From JAWLCQ01 sp041687095 (GTDB lineage: Bacteria > Planctomycetota > Phycisphaerae > SM23-33), in assembly GCA_041687095.1 (NCBI GenBank), contig JAWLCQ010000022.1, positions 1 to 44,237 on the forward strand: 44,237 nt of DNA, written 5' to 3'. Shown here in pieces: positions 26,640-35,138 of this stretch (position 1 is its first letter; the number at the start of each line of letters is the position of its first letter). The translations under genes and the position numbers were made by a program. The notes under the pieces were generated by a model. The model saw only the letters and a program-made list of their open reading frames with translations, had not been told where the DNA came from and did no database searches.

Positions 26640-28067
26640 TCAGCGGCTCGGCCACTCGCGGGCGCTCTCGACGTGCGGGACCACGTCGCTGGTCTGGATG
26701 ATCCGCCGCAGCAGGCGCTCGGTGAGTTCGTTTCGCACGTCGGACAACGCCGCCTCGCCGTAGCGGTTGTGCATCTCATGGGGATCATTGCGCAGGTCGT
26801 ACAGCTCGGAGGTCTCGTCGAGGCGGTAGACCAGCTTCCAGTCCCGGGTTCGGATCATAGCGGTGCGGCAGTTGCTTTCGGGGTGCTGCTGGTGCTGGCG
26901 GGTCTGGGGCGAGTAGATGTGCTCGGGGTTCCAGAGCGCATCGTCGGCGTGGTAGCCCTCAAAGCAGTGCCGCTCTGTGGCGTTGTATCCCCCCGTTCCG
27001 AAGACAGCCCGATCCGGGTCGCCCGGGGCGCCCTGCAAGGCACCCGCCAGCGACTGGCTGAAATGCGTGTGTTGGGCTTGCACTTCGGCGAGTTCCAGCA
27101 CGGTCGCCATGATGTCGAACTGCTCGACCTGCTCGCCGCCGACGTGCCCTGCTTTCGCGCCCGGGGTGCGGATGATCAGAGGCACGCGGGTCATGGCGTC
27201 CCGGAAACAGCTATGATGCTTCTCCACCAGGCCGTAGTCGCCCGCGAAGTCCCCGTGGTCCGATGAAACGATGACCGTGGTCTCGTCCGCCAGCCCGGAC
27301 TCGTCCAGGGCGTCGAGCAGGCGGCCAAGCATCCAGTCGACGTAGCTGACCATGCCCAGGTAGACGGCGCGGACCTGCCGGAAGAAGCTCTCGTCCAGTT
27401 CGTCCAGCCCGCGGTAGCGGCGTATCAGTCGCTCGAAGGCGGGCACGTCGCCCTCCCGGGGCGGCAGGACGGTCACGTCCTCGGGGCGGTACATGGTGTG
27501 GTACGGCTGGGGGGCGGAGTACGGGGGGTGGGGCATGACCAGGGGGAGAAAGAGCATGAACGGTTGGCCCTTGGCGCGGGGAGAGCGAAGGAAGTCGATT
27601 CCGGCCTGAACGTTGGGCCAGTCCATCGAGTTCTCCGGCCCGCCGGGCGTGGGGCCGTAGAGAAAGCTGTAGTATCCCGGATCTCCCCTATCGAAGATCC
27701 GCTCGGGGAACCCGCCCCACTTATGAGCCGCGCAATCGGTGGCCAGGCGGGCGTGCGCGGGATCGAACACGTCGTTCTTGCCGTAGACCTCCACGCGGTA
27801 GCCCGCGTCCTTGAGGTATCTCAGCATGCTGGGATCGTCCGCGCCCAGCAGGTGCCGCAACGTCCGGTGGCCTTGGACGTGCGGATACCAGCCGGTCATC
27901 ATGCAGCAGCGCGAGGGCGAGCAGAGCGGCATCTGGATGTGACACTGATCGAACCGCGAGCCCTCGGCGGCAAGGCGGTCGTGGTTCGGTGTGCTCGCCA
28001 CAGGGTTCCCGTAGCAGCCCAGCGCGTCCGCCCGCAGTTGATCGGGCATGAAGAATACGAAGTTCAT
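26640..28067 (-). CDS. Sulfatase (formylglycine-dependent, type I)
   Basis: A 475-residue sulfatase distinct from its neighbour. The signature is C-S-P-S-R with Cys49. Metal-site residues appear in FFMPDQLRADALG and later VSSDHGDFAGDYGLV. The N-terminus MNFVFFMPDQLRADALG lacks a signal peptide. An upstream in-frame Met 20 codons earlier gives an Arg/Pro-rich extension unlike the family. It could act on a different sulfate position of the same carbohydrate. It lies in the same operon as the dehydrogenase and the other sulfatase. Confidence 0.93.
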   Translation of the reverse strand: MNFVFFMPDQLRADALGCYGNPVASTPNHDRLAAEGSRFDQCHIQMPLCSPSRCCMMTGWYPHVQGHRTLRHLLGADDPSMLRYLKDAGYRVEVYGKNDVFDPAHARLATDCAAHKWGGFPERIFDRGDPGYYSFLYGPTPGGPENSMDWPNVQAGIDFLRSPRAKGQPFMLFLPLVMPHPPYSAPQPYHTMYRPEDVTVLPPREGDVPAFERLIRRYRGLDELDESFFRQVRAVYLGMVSYVDWMLGRLLDALDESGLADETTVIVSSDHGDFAGDYGLVEKHHSCFRDAMTRVPLIIRTPGAKAGHVGGEQVEQFDIMATVLELAEVQAQHTHFSQSLAGALQGAPGDPDRAVFGTGGYNATERHCFEGYHADDALWNPEHIYSPQTRQHQQHPESNCRTAMIRTRDWKLVYRLDETSELYDLRNDPHEMHNRYGEAALSDVRNELTERLLRRIIQTSDVVPHVESAREWPSR

Positions 28068-28142
28068 CGTGTCGGCTACCTCCTGTCGCGGCGGTTGCGG
28101 CCGAGCGGCAGGTCGGTGCTGCCGCAACGCGAGTCCTTGGCC

Positions 28143-29129
28143 TCAGTCGTTCGCCCAGCGGAAGATCGCCGTCATGCACCCGGTGTCGCCATCGAGCAAC
28201 CTTCGGTAGATCCGCGGGGCCTCTTCCGGCGTGGCCTCCGTCAACAGATCCGCGCAGTGCAGGCTGCCATCGCGGATCAGCGTCATCACGTCGGAGATGT
28301 CGCTGTAGTTCACGCTGCGGGGGAAGACCATGCGGACCTCGCGCATGAACGCCGTGGGGTAGTCCACACTGACCCCGCCGCCGTAGCTTCCCTGGACGAC
28401 GAACCAGACCGGTGCGGCATAATCGCCGCCGGGGTTCCACGCCGGAAAGCTCGCCTGCCTCAACGCCCAGTTCAGCGCCGCCGGCGATCCGCTGCAGTCG
28501 ACGATGACCTCGGCGCCGCCGTCAATGAGCGGTTCGTCACCGTTCGGGGCCAGGGCGCGCAGGCCGGCCCGGACGGCCAGCTCGACCCGATGCGGCGCCA
28601 GGTCGCACGCGGTCACGTCTGCCCCGGCAAGCTGGTACAGGCGGGCGGCGAACTGACCGATGACGCCCAGCCCCACGACGAGCACGCGCTTGCCCTTCAC
28701 CTCGGGCAGCAGGTTCCTGCCGTGAAGGGCGATGCCTCCCAGCACGGCGGGGACGGCGTCCCGCAACGCCAGCCCCTGCGGCAGGGGCAGCGCCCCGGAC
28801 TCGGGGGCGATCCCGTAACTGACGTGCCCACTGGAGAAACTCCCGAACGGCCCGGAGTACGCCGTGCCCAGGCAGTACACGGGCGTTCCCTGCGCGAGCG
28901 TGACCCCCTCGCCCGTCTCGACGACACGCCCGACCATGGCGTATCCGGGGATCAGGGGGAACGGACCGGCGGCGGCCTCCTCGCCCCGCAGGCACCGAAG
29001 TTCCGTACCCGGGGAGATGCAGGAGTACCCGGCCTCGACCAGGACCTCGCCGGGCCCCGGGGCCCGCAGTTCGAACTCCTCCAAGCTGACCTCATTGGGA
29101 CTCGTAAAGACAATGGCCTTGGCGTTCAT
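28143..29129 (-). CDS. MDR-superfamily dehydrogenase (zinc-type alcohol dehydrogenase-like)
   Basis: The 328-residue protein has a GroES-like N-terminal domain (GPGEVLVEAGYSCISPGTEL, GYAMVGRVVETGEGV) and a Rossmann domain with VVGLGVIGQFAARLYQLAGA. The usual catalytic zinc ligands at the first Cys and GHE positions are altered (YSCISPGTEL, IPGYAMVG), as in the S/ISPGTE subgroup that includes bacteriochlorophyllide and sugar-acid-like dehydrogenases. It probably oxidises a sugar alcohol or sugar acid from the sulfatase pathway, which is inference from context. Confidence 0.8.
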   Translation of the reverse strand: MNAKAIVFTSPNEVSLEEFELRAPGPGEVLVEAGYSCISPGTELRCLRGEEAAAGPFPLIPGYAMVGRVVETGEGVTLAQGTPVYCLGTAYSGPFGSFSSGHVSYGIAPESGALPLPQGLALRDAVPAVLGGIALHGRNLLPEVKGKRVLVVGLGVIGQFAARLYQLAGADVTACDLAPHRVELAVRAGLRALAPNGDEPLIDGGAEVIVDCSGSPAALNWALRQASFPAWNPGGDYAAPVWFVVQGSYGGGVSVDYPTAFMREVRMVFPRSVNYSDISDVMTLIRDGSLHCADLLTEATPEEAPRIYRRLLDGDTGCMTAIFRWAND

Positions 29130-29176
29130 GCGTATGGATGTCCTCTCTGGATAGTGGGCAAGTCAGAAACGCTGCC

Positions 29177-30046
29177 TTAACGACGGCCCCTGGCGCCGCC
29201 GCGCCCCGACGCGGGCAACATTCCGAGCGAAACAAGGAACGTCTCGGTCTTGCGGAGCATGGCCGTCAGCAGCGACCGATCACGCATCAAGTAGCCGTGC
29301 CCCCCGCCGTCATGCGCGTCCAGTTCGCACCGGTTTCCGGCTTGGCGCATGGCGTCATGGAAGGCCTGGGCGCCGGTGAACGGGGTTACCGCGTCGCCGG
29401 TGCCATGAAAGAGCAAGGTCGGCGGCAGGCCGGGACGCACGCGATGCAGTGGAGACAGCTCTCGCCACCGCTCGCCGATCAGCTTGTTTCCGTACCCGGC
29501 TGGCGAGGTATCAATGACCGGGAAGATCAGGACCATCGCCTGCGGAACCGGGCAGATGCCCGCGTCGTCCGTCGGTTCGTTGACGTCGTCGAACATGCCA
29601 GTGGCGGCCGCGAGGTGTCCCCCCGCCGAGCCGCCGAAGGCCACGATCCGGTCGGCCTCGATGCCCAGTTCCCGGGCATGGGTGCGGACGTACCGCATCG
29701 CCGAGCGGGCGTCCTGGACGCACTCGAAGACGGTGACGCCGGCGGCGGGATCGGCGAGGCGGTACTGCACGCTGACGCCCACCATGCCCCGGCGGGCGAA
29801 GTGCGCGGCAAACGGGTACATCCGCCGCGGCGACATCCCGGTCCAGCCGCCGCCATGGATCGCCAGGAAACAGGGACGGCGGTCGGTCGGCGCCCACCCA
29901 CGGGGGTGGAACAGATGCAGCAGCAGTTCCCGGTCGCCGACGCGCTTGTAGGGAATGCTCCGCGTGGGCTCCAGTTCGGCGGCGAGACGGCCGACGAGGT
30001 CCAGCGGCACAGAGGGAACCTGGGACTGGTCGCGATGGTTATCCAT
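29177..30046 (-). CDS. Alpha/beta-hydrolase (esterase/lipase, HSL/BD-FAE-like)
   Basis: An alpha/beta-hydrolase of 289 residues. It has the oxyanion motif HGGGW, the nucleophile elbow GGSAGG, an Asp region GTGDAVTPF and a catalytic His in GGGHGYL. This is the layout of hormone-sensitive-lipase-like carboxylesterases, often carbohydrate acetyl- or feruloyl-esterases in polysaccharide loci. The start ATGGATAACC overlaps the stop of the upstream U32-like gene by 8 bp (the ATGGATAA arrangement), indicating translational coupling and deciding this start over a Met 11 codons earlier. Confidence 0.88.
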   Translation of the reverse strand: MDNHRDQSQVPSVPLDLVGRLAAELEPTRSIPYKRVGDRELLLHLFHPRGWAPTDRRPCFLAIHGGGWTGMSPRRMYPFAAHFARRGMVGVSVQYRLADPAAGVTVFECVQDARSAMRYVRTHARELGIEADRIVAFGGSAGGHLAAATGMFDDVNEPTDDAGICPVPQAMVLIFPVIDTSPAGYGNKLIGERWRELSPLHRVRPGLPPTLLFHGTGDAVTPFTGAQAFHDAMRQAGNRCELDAHDGGGHGYLMRDRSLLTAMLRKTETFLVSLGMLPASGRGGARGRR

Positions 30047-31112
30047 GGAGTCCGCCAGAATCGCCGTGGTGCCTGGCACCCGTTCCGGCCCCAGCCCTGT
30101 CCTGGGCGTCGCGCAGCACCGTCTTGAGCGTTCGCCGGCAGTATCCGCAGGCGTGGCACTCGCGGCGGCAGGTGGTGGTGGTGGCGAACCAGTCGGCGGG
30201 GAAGCGGGAGTTGTCGATCCACCGCCCCCCGAGCATCGGTCCGTGCCCGGGCTCCAGCAGGTCCAGCAGGTCGCCCGCGTGCGACCGCTTCGCGTAGGCG
30301 TCGATGACCATCGCCGGGTCCCGATGCATCCGCGTGGCGAGCTTCACCTGAGAGACGTACGGTTCGTAGTGGTGCAGGTCCTCGGGGCGGATCCACGTGC
30401 TGGCGAGGATGCCCGGCCAGTTGTCGGGGTCGAGGTACACGTGGCGGCAGAGCACGGGGTCGAAGTCGGCGGGGCGGATCTGGCTGGCGGTGGACTCGTG
30501 GGCGACGAGGTTGTCGTGGAACGTCTGCCCCGCGCACCACGCCATGCACCCGGAGTTGGCGAGCAGCTCCATCCGCTTGCCGTGGCGGTCGCACCAGGCC
30601 TGGAACGCGGCCAAGCGCCCCAGGTCGCGGTTGTACTCGCGCTGCAGCACGTACTCGTCGAAGAACGCCCCGATCTGGGCGGCCGCCTCGATCGTCCCGA
30701 TCCGCATGTTCACCGACGCCCGCGTCGCGACGGCGGGGAAGTGGTCCTTCACGACGGCCGCGATCATCGGGGAGCACGTGGTGACGACGGACAGTCCGAA
30801 CCGCTCGTGGAAGTACCCCACCTGCGCCCGCACGTGGCCCGCCAGCGACTCGCTCACCGCCCACTCGCCGTGGCAGCTCGCGTTGAACAGCAGGTTCAGG
30901 CGCACGCCCAGCCCGCGCAGGACCGCCAGGTCCGCCTCGAGCTGCGCCTGCACCTGCGCGGGCGTCTGCGCGGTGTCGAGCCCCAGCGGCATGCGGCCGG
31001 AGGGCGCGCCCGGGGGCGCGAAGTACACCTCCCCGATGTCCGCCGCATACTCGCGGACGGTTTCGACGAGGCTATGCGTCGGGCTCTGCTGGTAGCCCAC
31101 TGCCAGTTTCAT
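30039..31112 (-). CDS. U32 peptidase-like protein
   Basis: The 357-residue protein starts MKLAVGYQQSP and has the TIM-barrel features of the U32 family: LNLLFNASCHGEW, SVNMRIGTIEAA, and MELLANSGCMAWCAGQTFHD. The cysteines GCMAWC plus the later CRRECHACGYC could ligate a 4Fe-4S cluster, as shown for UbiU/UbiV-type members, but I cannot assign a subfamily. Length is typical for short U32 proteins. The start overlaps the end of the Fe-S gene upstream by 41 bp, and its stop overlaps the esterase start. It is a tightly coupled operon member with an unknown task. Confidence 0.75.
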   Translation of the reverse strand: MKLAVGYQQSPTHSLVETVREYAADIGEVYFAPPGAPSGRMPLGLDTAQTPAQVQAQLEADLAVLRGLGVRLNLLFNASCHGEWAVSESLAGHVRAQVGYFHERFGLSVVTTCSPMIAAVVKDHFPAVATRASVNMRIGTIEAAAQIGAFFDEYVLQREYNRDLGRLAAFQAWCDRHGKRMELLANSGCMAWCAGQTFHDNLVAHESTASQIRPADFDPVLCRHVYLDPDNWPGILASTWIRPEDLHHYEPYVSQVKLATRMHRDPAMVIDAYAKRSHAGDLLDLLEPGHGPMLGGRWIDNSRFPADWFATTTTCRRECHACGYCRRTLKTVLRDAQDRAGAGTGARHHGDSGGLHG

Positions 31113-32121
31113 AGTTGAGCTTCCATGGCTTGCGGATGCGGAAGGGGGTGTGGAACTTGTCGGTGAGCTTGCCCTGCTCCTCCAGGTGCACCATGCACGC
31201 CCGCATGCACGCCGCGCCGCAGACGGCGGCCGTGTAGTGGTACAGGCGGTTGCCCTCGGCGCTGGGGCGGAAGGTCTGCTCGATCTGCCAGGTGACCCAG
31301 CGGCGGAAGGCGTCGTCCTCCGGCGAGTCCCCGGCCGCATAGGCCTGCTCGATCAGCCGCCGCGTATTGGGGTTCTGCCCGTCCATCTCCTTGTCGAGGA
31401 AGGGGTTCTTCTCCGGGCTCGCGGCCTGGAACCCGATGGAGCAGCGGGTCTCCTTCAGCTTGCACCAACTGAGCGTCTGCCCGGCGATGGTGACTTCTTC
31501 CTTCTCGCGGGGGTCCTTGGGGATCGCGCCCGACGGGCACTCGCGGGCGCAGCGCATGCAGCGGTCGCACAGCGTGCCCGGGGGGATCATCGGGTCGGGA
31601 ACGAGGTCGGCGTCGGTGAACAGAAACGCCAGCCGCTGCCGCGGGCCCAGCTTGGGCGAGAGGAAGATCTTGCTCCACCCGATCTCGCCCAGCCCGCAGA
31701 TGACGCCCGCGATGCGGGCGTGCACCAGGATGTCGGGCCGCGGATACCCCTCCCGCACGGGCCGCCCCGTCGGGCCCCACGTGTGCCGCTGGCCCTGGGC
31801 GTAGGGGACCGCGTCGTAGCCGTTATCCTCGATGAACGACGCCAACTCCCGCACGACGACCGGGATGTGGGCGTTGTTGGTGTTGGCGTAGCCCATGGAC
31901 CCGTACATCCCGAAGGCCACCCCCTCCTCGGGCCCGCGCAGGGCCCCGCGGTGAATGCGGAAGCCCAGGCCGATGATCGCCCGCGCCTCGGGGAAGAGGA
32001 ACCGCGGGTCGCGCTCGGGCGGGGCGCCCTCGAAGCGGTCCATCGACCCGATGCCCACCAGGTCCGCCCCCCGCGCCAGGGCCTGCTCCTTGATCCGCCG
32101 CGTCAGTTCCGCATCCGCCAT
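31072..32121 (-). CDS. QueG-like 4Fe-4S protein (epoxyqueuosine reductase / reductive dehalogenase-related)
   Basis: The 349-residue protein has a QueG-type N-terminus (ARGADLVGIGSMDRFEG), the cobalamin-domain-like segment GLGEIGWSKIFLSPKLGPRQR, and a ferredoxin motif CDRCMRCARECPSGAI. A further CGAACMRACMVHL near the end could complete a second cluster, as in QueG and reductive dehalogenases. Being first in a catabolic operon rather than with tRNA-modification genes argues for a substrate reductase role rather than queuosine synthesis (inference). Start MADAELTRR lies 44 nt downstream of another in-frame region near the operator. Confidence 0.75.
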   Translation of the reverse strand: MADAELTRRIKEQALARGADLVGIGSMDRFEGAPPERDPRFLFPEARAIIGLGFRIHRGALRGPEEGVAFGMYGSMGYANTNNAHIPVVVRELASFIEDNGYDAVPYAQGQRHTWGPTGRPVREGYPRPDILVHARIAGVICGLGEIGWSKIFLSPKLGPRQRLAFLFTDADLVPDPMIPPGTLCDRCMRCARECPSGAIPKDPREKEEVTIAGQTLSWCKLKETRCSIGFQAASPEKNPFLDKEMDGQNPNTRRLIEQAYAAGDSPEDDAFRRWVTWQIEQTFRPSAEGNRLYHYTAAVCGAACMRACMVHLEEQGKLTDKFHTPFRIRKPWKLNYETGSGLPAEPDA

Positions 32122-32177
32122 ACCGTGCTCCTTCTTTTGCTTCCACGCCGAATCACGCCTTGCAGACCGATGCTGCA

Positions 32178-32204
32178 TACGGTATTATCGTATCCAATAC
32201 CGTA
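32178..32204. promoter_or_regulatory. Palindromic operator between the divergent IclR gene and the sulfatase operon
   Basis: TACGGTATT (32178-32186) and AATACCGTA (32196-32204) form a perfect 9-bp inverted repeat with a 9-bp spacer. It stands in the 155-bp divergent intergenic region. The position and symmetry suit an IclR-family dimer site that controls both directions. Confidence 0.6.
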
Positions 32205-32276
32205 CTGTCGAATGTACCACTCGCGGCCCGATCGTGCAAAGGGAAAAACCGGGCCCGCAACGATGGGAGGATCAAC

Positions 32277-33059
32277 ATGCAGCCCGTCAAGAGGACCATC
32301 CAGTCCGTGGACCGCGTGGTGGCCATCCTGGACCAGCTCGCCGCCGCCCCCGCCGGGCTGACCCTCAAGGCCCTCGCCGACCATCTGCGCCTCGCCCCCC
32401 AGACCCTGCAGGGCCTCCTGCGCACGCTGCAGGCGCACCGGCTGGTGACGCAGGACGGTCACGGGCAGCCCTACACGCTGGGCCCCCACGTCCACGCCCT
32501 CAGCCGGGCGTGGGTGGACCACTGCGACCTGCCCGCCCTCGCCCGCGACGCCCTCGGTGAGCTGTCCGACGTGGTGAACGAGAACATCCTCCTCGCCGAG
32601 ATGCGCGGCGGGGTCGTTCTCGGTCTCGCCGAGACCCGCTCGCAGCGGACCCTCATGGTCCGCCCCGAACTCAACTCGCGCGAGTACCTCCACACGATGG
32701 CGACGGCGAGGGTGCTGCTGGCCTTCCTCCCGCCCGACCAGCAGGGCGCGATCCTCGCGACCATGCGCTTCACGAAGCTGGGCCCCAACACCATCACCAC
32801 CGCCGCCCGGTTCCGCAAGGAACTCGCGGCCGTCCGTGCCCACGGCCACGCGGTCTGCCTGGAGGAGTGCGGCCAAGGCGTCGCCGCCCTCGCCGTCCCC
32901 GTCCGCAGCCACGCCGGCGAGGTCGCCGCCGCCCTGGGCGTCTCGCTCCCGCTCGTGCGCCTGGACCGCTGGACCGTCCCCGACCTCCTCTCCCGCCTCA
33001 CCGCCACCGCCCGCCAGATCGAATCCGCTTGGGGCTTCGACGGCCAAGAGAACAAGTAG
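32277..33059 (+). CDS. IclR-family transcriptional regulator
   Basis: The 260-residue protein has an N-terminal winged helix (QSVDRVVAILDQLAAAPAGLTLKAL in shortened form, residues about 6-65) and a C-terminal GAF-like effector domain with LHTMATARVLLAFLP and AVCLEECGQGVAALAVPV, the IclR consensus layout. Start MQPVKRT has GGGAGGATCAAC upstream and fits family lengths. It is divergent from the QueG-like/U32/esterase/dehydrogenase/sulfatase operon and probably regulates it in response to a small aromatic or sugar-acid ligand. Confidence 0.9.
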   Translation: MQPVKRTIQSVDRVVAILDQLAAAPAGLTLKALADHLRLAPQTLQGLLRTLQAHRLVTQDGHGQPYTLGPHVHALSRAWVDHCDLPALARDALGELSDVVNENILLAEMRGGVVLGLAETRSQRTLMVRPELNSREYLHTMATARVLLAFLPPDQQGAILATMRFTKLGPNTITTAARFRKELAAVRAHGHAVCLEECGQGVAALAVPVRSHAGEVAAALGVSLPLVRLDRWTVPDLLSRLTATARQIESAWGFDGQENK

Positions 33060-33060
33060 G

Positions 33061-33234
33061 TCCCGCGACATCCGGCTGACGATGACCGTCTACACGCACC
33101 TGGCCCTGATCGCCCCCGCCGGTGCCGTGGAGTCGCTGCCGAGCATCGGAGCGGCGAGTACGGCGGCGGGTGTGGGCAGGCCAGCGGCGGGCACGCGATC
33201 GGCAAGCCCGCGGGCGACGGGGACGGAAGGGTAG
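33061..33234 (+). pseudogene. C-terminal remnant of a tyrosine recombinase/integrase
   Basis: Right after the IclR stop, the frame reads SRDIRLTMTVYTHLALIAP and on to a low-complexity tail and stop. DIRLTMTVYTH matches the end of XerC/D-type recombinases, with the catalytic Tyr in VYTH; the arginine- and histidine-bearing upstream domains are missing. A 38-bp DNA stretch here (33072-33110) is nearly identical to 37891-37929. It marks an old recombination junction. Confidence 0.7.
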
Positions 33235-33271
33235 AACGAGGCCATCCGTCGGGGGGGCAAGAGAGAGGGGG

Positions 33272-33442
33272 GCACGCACCGCTGCGGGGAACGGCGTCAA
33301 GGGCACCTTCAACGCCGCGGCCCTGCGCGGTCTGTCGGCCGGGGACGCCGCCGACCGCACCGCCAACGCCGCCGAGGAGACGGCGAAGAACACCAAGAAA
33401 CTCCTCGATGCCGCACAGGACGGCGGACTGACCTTCGCGTGA
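33272..33442 (+). pseudogene. C-terminal remnant of a phage tape-measure-like protein
   Basis: The frame ends GVKGTFNAAALRGLS, then AADRTANAAEETAKNTKKLL and DGGLTFA-stop. This resembles the C-termini of phage tape-measure/minor tail proteins (alanine-rich, EETAKNTKKL). The upstream part is lost. It follows the integrase remnant on the same strand, so both are prophage debris. Confidence 0.5.
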
Positions 33443-33480
33443 GGCAAGCCATGAAGACTGTCGTGATAACCCAGAACAGC

Positions 33481-33512
33481 ACCGGCAAGGCACTGGTCGC
33501 GCTCTTGCCGGT
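33481..33512 (-). terminator. Hairpin downstream of the sigma-PheS gene
   Basis: ACCGGCAAG (33481-33489) and CTTGCCGGT (33504-33512) are perfectly complementary. They lie about 30-60 bp past the stop of the minus-strand sigma-PheS gene. A T-rich tract is not obvious, so the termination role is tentative. Confidence 0.5.
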
Positions 33513-33543
33513 GATTGTCGCTCTGTCGAGTGCCAACGTCGCG

Positions 33544-34845
33544 TCAGGGAACGTACGGCGGCTGCCAGAGCTTGCGGATGTCGTCAATGCTGTATTTGAC
33601 CATCGCGATCCGCTCCAGCCCCAGGCCGAATGCGAAGCAGGAGACCTTGCTCGGATCAAAGCCAGCATCCCGCAATGTCTTGGCCGACAGAGTCCCGCAG
33701 CCAGCCATGGACACCCATTTTCTAGTGAGTTGCACGTCCAGATCGGCACCGTTCTCAAAGAGCGGATACTTCACGTCATGCCACCTGATTTCCAAGCCGG
33801 GATTTTCGAGTATGGAACGAATGACCCGCTCCATTGTCGCACGCAGGGCAGCAACATCTGCACCCGTGTCCACACACACGGCATCAGCCTGGTGGAAGAG
33901 CCGCATGTGAGTCGCGTCCTCTCCAGAACCCATGCCTGCACCTCCCACGCTACCACTGGCAAGAACGCGGAAGACGCGGCCAGCCGTCAGCAGTCGCACA
34001 GGGGGCTTGCGCCCGAATATTGCTCGGAATGTTGCTGGAGTAGTGCTCGTTCTCAGCACCTTGTCGGTGTCGGGGAAGACATAGCCGACACCACCGCTGA
34101 CCGCTTCCTGCGTCTGGCGATCGATAATCTCGTCGCCGTCGATAACTTCATAGTCCGCCAGTGCCAGCTGCAGGGCGTCCCACACGCGCCGAACAGGATG
34201 GCCTGGCATCTCCAGCGGCCGGGGCCTGGAAAGCAGTTCGTCGATGACCTTCCTGTCGAACCGCCCATCGGGAGCGTTCTGGTGCAGCGTGTCCTTGACC
34301 ATGTTCAGCATCCTTTCCTTGAGCCGGCCTCGCGATGCGTTCAGCCGGTTCTTGACTGTGCCGACCGGGACTTCAAGGAAGTCGGCGATGTCCTTCTGCG
34401 AATACCCGTTGATGTAGAACAGGGTCGTGACTTCGCGTTCCTTGTCCGGCAACTGGCTGATCGCCTGGAGGACTTCGTCTCTCATTTCCACTGCCTCCGC
34501 CAGCGTGCTTGGGTCGGGCAGCCTGGCCGGCACACCGGCGGCAGCATCGAGTCCGACAGTCCGCATGGACCTTTTGCGGGCCATCTGTCCGCAGGTCGTC
34601 CAGACGATGCTGCGGAACCAGCCGGGGAAGGCTTCAGGCTGGCGAAGCTGGTCCAGCCTGCGATAGGCCAGCACGAATGCTTCCTGAGCAGCGTCCTCGG
34701 CCAAGTGGAAGTCCCCGAGCCTGGCATAGGCGTACCCACACGCCATGTCCCGGAACATCTGCACCAACTGGCCGTAGGCTGCGATGCGCTCGGTGTGCGC
34801 CGTCGCAGTTGCCGCGCGAACAACGAGTTCACGAATCTGATCCAC
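33544..34845 (-). CDS. Fusion of an ECF-type sigma-70 factor with a phenylalanyl-tRNA synthetase alpha-like domain
   Basis: 433 residues. Residues about 20-92 form sigma region 2 (RLGDFHLAEDAAQEAFVLAY, PGWFRSIVWTT). About 125-182 form region 4 (LPDKEREVTTLFYINGYSQK, VPVGTVKNRLNASRGRLKER). After a linker, residues about 210-433 look like a PheS class II core: HPVRRVWDAL...DYEVIDGDEI (motif 1 area), RLLTAGRVFR (motif 2 Arg), ATHMRLFHQADAVCVD (compare FHQVEGLVVD), SMAGCGTL, and motif 3 FAFGLGLERIAMVKYSIDD. Motif-3 Arg and the FHQ segment are kept, so ATP or phenylalanyl-adenylate binding seems possible, but no tRNA-binding coiled coil or PheT is present. Start is GTG with GAGGTG upstream. Its GC content is clearly lower than neighbours, suggesting transfer. 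No anti-sigma gene is adjacent; the PheS-like domain may be the sensor (inference). Confidence 0.85.
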   Translation of the reverse strand: MDQIRELVVRAATATAHTERIAAYGQLVQMFRDMACGYAYARLGDFHLAEDAAQEAFVLAYRRLDQLRQPEAFPGWFRSIVWTTCGQMARKRSMRTVGLDAAAGVPARLPDPSTLAEAVEMRDEVLQAISQLPDKEREVTTLFYINGYSQKDIADFLEVPVGTVKNRLNASRGRLKERMLNMVKDTLHQNAPDGRFDRKVIDELLSRPRPLEMPGHPVRRVWDALQLALADYEVIDGDEIIDRQTQEAVSGGVGYVFPDTDKVLRTSTTPATFRAIFGRKPPVRLLTAGRVFRVLASGSVGGAGMGSGEDATHMRLFHQADAVCVDTGADVAALRATMERVIRSILENPGLEIRWHDVKYPLFENGADLDVQLTRKWVSMAGCGTLSAKTLRDAGFDPSKVSCFAFGLGLERIAMVKYSIDDIRKLWQPPYVP

Positions 34846-34959
34846 TCAACACCTCGTGACGAAGGCCTTCTGCAGAAAGGATGCGCCAGCCCGTCCAGAG
34901 GATTACCACAAAACGCCGGTTTCTTCGACTTTTCCCGCGGATAGCGGAGGCCGTGCGGA

Positions 34960-35125
34960 CTGACCATCGGCGAGATCACCGGCATCGACAAGGAGGGCTG
35001 GGAGTACCTCCGGGTCCGCTACGAGGAGGCCGAGGACGACAACGCCAAGGCCGTCGTCAAGAAGCCCGTCGCGGGCTACGTCGAGAGAGTCTACGAGGAG
35101 GGGACCTTTGCGGGGCCGGGGATTG
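34960..35125 (+). pseudogene. Fragment of a phage-like structural protein
   Basis: A high-GC frame without a start reads LTIGEITGIDKEGWEYLRVR, then an acidic stretch and KKPVAGYVERVYEEGTFAGPG, where it runs into the lower-GC neighbour. It is a coding-like internal fragment in the same orientation and composition as the other phage remnants here. The exact family is not recognised. Confidence 0.4.
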
Positions 35126-35138
35126 GGACACGAACGTT

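Noticed and set aside
25188..27266. Long plus-strand open frame across the sulfatase genes
   Set aside because: It lies opposite two sulfatases with intact signature motifs; its composition is an antisense artefact.
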